In this document: one piece after another, positions 46,730-50,506 of the stretch | Layout: each line of letters opens with the position of its first letter | Position numbering within the stretch: position 1 is the first letter of the stretch | Assembly (NCBI GenBank): GCA_023259635.1 | Contig: JALRGX010000148.1 | Span: 1 to 50,506, forward strand | DNA: 50,506 nt | Source of the DNA: Methylotenera sp. | GTDB taxonomy: Bacteria; Pseudomonadota; Gammaproteobacteria; Burkholderiales; Methylophilaceae | Direction: 5' to 3' | Program-made: the position numbers and the translations under genes | Notes under the pieces: model-generated | What the model saw: the letters and a program-made list of their open reading frames with translations, nothing else | Databases searched by the model: none | What the model was told of the DNA's origin: nothing

Positions 46730-49159
46730 TCAAACAGAAATGGTTTCAAACTCTTTGAACTGATCGCGTTTCTGAACACGCTCGGCCCAAGGATTAACTG
46801 CTCCTTGCAGTGCATATAGCAAGCGCTCGTAAGCTGCCTTCCTGCCATCTGCATCTTCAACTACACGTTTCTTGACATAGTCCATGCCTACCCGCTCCAG
46901 CCAATGCACAGTGCGATCCAGATATCTGGCTTCCTCACGGTAAATCTGGATAAATGCACCTGAGTACTCAAGCACTTCGTCATGGGTTTTTACCTTGCAC
47001 AGGAACTGTGCAACTTCGGTCTTGATACCGCCGTTACCGCCTACGTAGATTTCCCAGCCTGAATCCACGCCAATAATGCCGACATCTTTAATCCCTGATT
47101 CTGCACAGTTGCGCGGACAGCCGGAAACCGCGAATTTGACCTTGTGTGGTGCCCACATATGATCAAAGGCCTTTTCTATATCAATCCCCATCTGTGTAGA
47201 GTCTTGAGTGCCGAAACGACAGAACTCGGATCCCACACAGGTTTTAACCGTACGGATCCCTTTGGAATAGGCATAACCGGAAGGCATATCCAGGTCTTTC
47301 CACATGCCAACCAGGTCTTCTTTTTTCACGCCCAGCAAGTCAATACGCTGGCCGCCGGTCACTTTCAGCATCGGCACCGCATACTTATCGGCCACATCAG
47401 CAATCTTGCGCAGCTGATCCGGCGTGGTGACCCCGCCATACATACGCGGCACAACTGAATATGTACCGTCTTTCTGGATGTTGGCGTGTACACGTTCATT
47501 GATAAACCGTGATTGCGGATCATCCACAGCTTCATGTGGCCAGGTAGAGATCAGGTAGTAATTCAGTGCCGGGCGACAGCTTGCACAGCCATTGGGCGTG
47601 CGCCATTCCATACCTTTGATCGCATCCGGAATATTGAGGTATTTATGAGTACGTATTTCTGCCCGTACTTCTTCATGGTTTTTATCGGTACATCCGCAAA
47701 TGGCTTTACTGGTAGATGGCGGTGCATAGCCACCGCCCAAGGTACTGGCAAGAATCTGCTCAACTAATCCGACACATGAACCACAGCTGGAACCAGCTTT
47801 GGTTTGTTTTTTTACATCATCAATCGTGAACAGTCCTTTATCCTGAATTGCTTTAACGATGGTGCCTTTACATACACCGTTACAGCCGCACACTTCCATT
47901 TCATTGGTCATGGCGGCAGCTTTATCCTGGCCCTGATGGCCGGTATTTCCCAGTGAGTCCTGTCCGAACATCAGGTAATCACGAATCTCATGAATAGGTT
48001 TGCTATCCCTGAGCATTTGAAAATACCACGAACCGTCCGTGGTATCCCCATAAAGCACACTGCCGATGATTTTGTCATCTTTGATAACGAGCTTTTTGTA
48101 AACCCCGCCAACTGCATCGTGCAAAACAATTTCTTCCGTTTCTTCATTGCCCTCAAACTCACCGGCGCTGAACAGGTCAATTCCTGTAACCTTTAATTTG
48201 GTTGAGGTAACAGAACCTTTGTACAAACCGATACCAAAATTACCAAGGTGCGTTGCACATACCTTTGCCATTTCAAACAGCGGCGCTACCAGACCGTAGG
48301 AAATACCGCGGTGACTGACACACTCCCCTACCGCATAAATACGTGGATCAAAGGTCTGCATGGTGTCATTCACCACAATACCGCGGTCACAGTGGATACC
48401 GGCAGATTGAGCCAGTTCAAAATTAGGGCGTATGCCTACTGCCATCACAACAAGGTCAGCTGGAACATAAGTGCCATCGCTAAACTGCACAGCTTTCACA
48501 CGGCCATCGGCATCACCAACTAAACGCTCGGTATTGGTTTCAAGTAAAAACTTCAGGCCTTTGGCTTCAAGATTATTTTTCAGCATTAACCCTGCGGTCT
48601 TGTCTAGCTGACGGTCAAGCAACCATTCATTCCTGTGTACTACCGTTACATCCATGCCCTGAATTTTCAGGCCATTGGCAGCTTCCAGGCCCAGCAAACC
48701 ACCGCCAATTACAACCGCATGCTTGTATTTACTCGCTGCCTGTATCATGTCATTGGTATCTTTGATGTCACGGTAACCAAGAACGCCGTCTAGCTCTTTG
48801 CCTGGAACCGGCAATATAAATGGCTTGGAGCCTGTTGCAATCAATAGCCGGTCGTATTCTGCACTGGTGCCGTCAGCGGCATATACCACCCGATTTTTAC
48901 GGTCGATTTTGTTAATGCGGGCATTGGTGTATAGAGCAATATTGTTTTCCGCATACCACTCACGGCTGTTCAAAATAATGTCGTCAATGGTTTGCTCATT
49001 TGCTAAAACCGGCGATAGCATAATGCGGTTGTAATTAGGGTATGGTTCATCCCCAAACACGGTTATGTCATAAATATCAGGCGCTATCTTTAATAACTCC
49101 TCTACAGTACGCATCCCGGCCATGCCGTTCCCAACCACAACCAATTTCATTTTTTTCAT
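46730..49159 (-). CDS. nirB: NAD(P)H nitrite reductase large subunit NirB
   Basis: This 809-aa cytoplasmic enzyme reduces nitrite to ammonium. It has an N-terminal FAD/NAD(P)H module (VVVGNGMAGMRT; VVIGGGLLGLEAANGL), two BFD-type [2Fe-2S] domains (CGCNGVCKGT...GSSCGSC; CGCTDKN...NGCASCRPAL), a ferredoxin-like half domain, and the siroheme/4Fe-4S site CVGSEFCRFG...GCPRNCAESGIKD. GGAGAA lies seven bases before ATG 49159. The upstream cobA supplies the siroheme precursor. Confidence 0.96.
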   Translation of the reverse strand: MKKMKLVVVGNGMAGMRTVEELLKIAPDIYDITVFGDEPYPNYNRIMLSPVLANEQTIDDIILNSREWYAENNIALYTNARINKIDRKNRVVYAADGTSAEYDRLLIATGSKPFILPVPGKELDGVLGYRDIKDTNDMIQAASKYKHAVVIGGGLLGLEAANGLKIQGMDVTVVHRNEWLLDRQLDKTAGLMLKNNLEAKGLKFLLETNTERLVGDADGRVKAVQFSDGTYVPADLVVMAVGIRPNFELAQSAGIHCDRGIVVNDTMQTFDPRIYAVGECVSHRGISYGLVAPLFEMAKVCATHLGNFGIGLYKGSVTSTKLKVTGIDLFSAGEFEGNEETEEIVLHDAVGGVYKKLVIKDDKIIGSVLYGDTTDGSWYFQMLRDSKPIHEIRDYLMFGQDSLGNTGHQGQDKAAAMTNEMEVCGCNGVCKGTIVKAIQDKGLFTIDDVKKQTKAGSSCGSCVGLVEQILASTLGGGYAPPSTSKAICGCTDKNHEEVRAEIRTHKYLNIPDAIKGMEWRTPNGCASCRPALNYYLISTWPHEAVDDPQSRFINERVHANIQKDGTYSVVPRMYGGVTTPDQLRKIADVADKYAVPMLKVTGGQRIDLLGVKKEDLVGMWKDLDMPSGYAYSKGIRTVKTCVGSEFCRFGTQDSTQMGIDIEKAFDHMWAPHKVKFAVSGCPRNCAESGIKDVGIIGVDSGWEIYVGGNGGIKTEVAQFLCKVKTHDEVLEYSGAFIQIYREEARYLDRTVHWLERVGMDYVKKRVVEDADGRKAAYERLLYALQGAVNPWAERVQKRDQFKEFETISV

Positions 49160-49173
49160 GTCAATTTCTCCAT

Positions 49174-49923
49174 CTACGCAGCTACATTGAAAGTAGCCAA
49201 TAATTTTTTACTGTTAGCCATGTGAACGACATCACCAATGACAATGATGGCCGGGCTATCCAATTTATGCTCATGTACTGCCATAGGCAGCATGGCAAGC
49301 GGTGCGGCTGCACAGCATTCCTCAGGCAATGTTCCGTGCTGAATAGCGATGGCCGGCGTGTCATGTTCCATCCCTGCTGCGAGTAAATCGCTTACGATTT
49401 CTGACACTTTTTTAATGCCCATGTAAATCACCAGTGTCGTTTTACTTGCAACCAGCGCCCTCCAGTTCAAAGGCTCACCATCCTGTGTATGCCCGGTGAA
49501 CATCGTGACGCCATGTGTAAACTCCCTGTGTGTTATCGGAATTCCCATGCTTGCTGGTACTGCAATTCCGCTAGTAATGCCTGAAATCACTTCATATTCG
49601 ATACCGGCATTCAACAGGGCTAACATTTCTTCGCCACCGCGCCCGAACAGGAATGGGTCACCGCCTTTTAAACGCACTACCAGCTGCCCTTGCTCAGCCA
49701 ATGCAATCAGCATGCGGTTGATAAAATGCTGCGGCGTAGATTTACAGCCGCCTCTCTTGCCGACATGAACTAGTCGTGCCTGTGGGCAATGCTCCAAAAT
49801 GGCGATATTTACAAGGTCATCAACAAGCACTACATCAGCAAGTTTCAAGGCTTTTATAGCCTTGAGCGTAATCAGCTCAGGGTCACCCGGGCCAGCACCT
49901 ACCAAAAAAACCTTACCTGACAT
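49174..49923 (-). CDS. cobA: Uroporphyrinogen-III C-methyltransferase (SUMT)
   Basis: This ~249-aa enzyme adds two SAM-derived methyl groups to uroporphyrinogen III to make precorrin-2, the precursor of siroheme for NirB. Signatures are VFLVGAGPGDPELITLKAIKAL, VDDLVN, RLKGGDPFLFGRGGEE and ITSGIAVPASMGIPITHR. It is monofunctional and lacks the dehydrogenase/ferrochelatase half of CysG, so another gene must finish siroheme. The track start 49947 gives an unusual leader; ATG 49923 gives the normal MSGKVFLVG. It sits 14 bases before nirB. Confidence 0.95.
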   Translation of the reverse strand: MSGKVFLVGAGPGDPELITLKAIKALKLADVVLVDDLVNIAILEHCPQARLVHVGKRGGCKSTPQHFINRMLIALAEQGQLVVRLKGGDPFLFGRGGEEMLALLNAGIEYEVISGITSGIAVPASMGIPITHREFTHGVTMFTGHTQDGEPLNWRALVASKTTLVIYMGIKKVSEIVSDLLAAGMEHDTPAIAIQHGTLPEECCAAAPLAMLPMAVHEHKLDSPAIIVIGDVVHMANSKKLLATFNVAA

Positions 49924-49962
49924 GTTTAATCCAGCCTTTTTCAACAAAAATTGATGCTTCGT

Positions 49963-50506
49963 TTACAAGTTGTAGTTCAGTGTCAGCCATAACTTATCGG
50001 TATCTCTAATACGACCTGCGGCGTTTTGGTCACTCTCTGAATATTTGCCGTATTCCACTTTTGCCATCAGCTGCTTGTTATAGCTGTAACTCGTAGCGAC
50101 GTTCCACTCGCGGCCATATTGGTCTGCGATACCTCCGCCTACTTTATTAAAGTCTTCATCTGAGTTCATCCAGTGGTAATCAGCAAAAAATGCAAAGTCA
50201 CCGTATTTGTATGTGGCGGTAATAAATGAATCGCGCATACCTTGTTTGGGCGTGACCAGAAACTTGTCTGTCCATCCCTGGAACAAATGATTGGTGCCAA
50301 AAGGTGTTTGGAAAGCGTATTTACCATCGTTGCTGCTCAATAGCTCCTGGTCGGCACGTAATGTGAAGCTGCCATAAGCCACTCCTCCACCCAACTTGTA
50401 ATAATGGGCATCAATATTTTTATCACCGCCTGAGTAATCCTGCTGTTTCGCATATTCAGCGGTGTAAAGAATCTTCCAGTCATCATTCAGCTTACTAGCA
50501 CCATCT
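49963..50506 (-). CDS. Outer-membrane beta-barrel porin, C-terminal part
   Basis: The reading frame continues past the track's start to the window end (DGASKLNDDWKILYTAEYAKQQ before YYKLGGGVAYGSF), so the gene is cut at its 5' end. The 180 visible residues are alternating amphipathic strands with aromatic girdles (DFAFFADYHWMNSDED, WNVATSYSYNKQLMAKVEYGKY) and end in LWLTLNYNL, a typical outer-membrane barrel terminus with an aliphatic last residue. It resembles alginate-export/porin-like barrels. Its position at the head of the nitrate operon, 39 bases before cobA, suggests a nitrate-inducible porin, but the substrate is not known. Confidence 0.8.
   Translation of the reverse strand, partial: DGASKLNDDWKILYTAEYAKQQDYSGGDKNIDAHYYKLGGGVAYGSFTLRADQELLSSNDGKYAFQTPFGTNHLFQGWTDKFLVTPKQGMRDSFITATYKYGDFAFFADYHWMNSDEDFNKVGGGIADQYGREWNVATSYSYNKQLMAKVEYGKYSESDQNAAGRIRDTDKLWLTLNYNL

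Overview
The window looks like about 50 kb of chromosome from an aerobic, Gram-negative betaproteobacterium, most likely a Methylophilaceae-type methylotroph (Methylotenera/Methylophilus-like). This rests on the moderately AT-rich sequence, the smc-zipA-ligA order, an EpsA-like LuxR regulator beside exopolysaccharide genes, Mqo, and a NasA/NirBD/NarK nitrate cluster. The taxonomic call is inference from gene content, not a database match.

Layout. (1) 1-5102: end of a surface-polysaccharide locus (partial upstream gene, NAD-dependent epimerase, initiating sugar-phosphate transferase, CapD/WbpM-type 4,6-dehydratase), then an HGPRT-like gene and an EpsA-like regulator with a palindrome upstream. 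(2) 5367-8715: tRNA-Leu, rnr, rlmB. (3) 8716-9053: two REP-like long hairpins. (4) 9054-15511 (minus): a compact four-gene redox operon: a flavin reductase fused to two cyclic-nucleotide domains and a four-cluster ferredoxin; a b-type membrane cytochrome; an FHA domain fused to a decaheme cytochrome c; and mqo. (5) 15663-17620: a yeast-type cytosine deaminase and SelO. (6) 17729-20375: a decayed, internally deleted IS3-family element followed by AT-rich sulfotransferase and glycosyltransferase-like genes. (7) 20905-26938: relA and an MHYT-GGDEF cyclase between two identical tRNA-Glu genes, then tRNA-Ala. (8) 27087-38719: housekeeping genes queF, smc, zipA, ligA, cysQ, a TPR protein, msrPQ and a DoxX-family gene. 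(9) 38933-40654: a near-perfect dif site and a second, half-degenerate dif-like site enclosing five tiny overlapping ORFs. (10) 40708-50506 (minus): nitrate assimilation (outer-membrane porin, cobA, nirB, narK, PP2C/kinase, nirD, nasA).

The most notable region is 38933-40654. It has the anatomy of a miniature integrative element exploiting Xer recombination (IMEX): a regenerated dif on one side, a site with intact XerC arm and core but degenerate XerD arm on the other, a HTH protein of the type related to the Vibrio TLC-phage Xer activation factor, Xis/MerR-like small proteins, and a dense cluster of hairpins resembling a filamentous-phage intergenic region. No replication, coat or assembly gene is visible, so it would be a satellite or remnant. 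It also implies that the window spans the chromosome dimer-resolution site, and so the replication terminus.

The second notable region is the redox operon. Its domains suggest electrons from NAD(P)H passing through FAD, Fe-S clusters and membrane heme b to periplasmic multiheme cytochrome c, with cyclic-nucleotide and FHA input domains attached to the electron-transfer proteins themselves.
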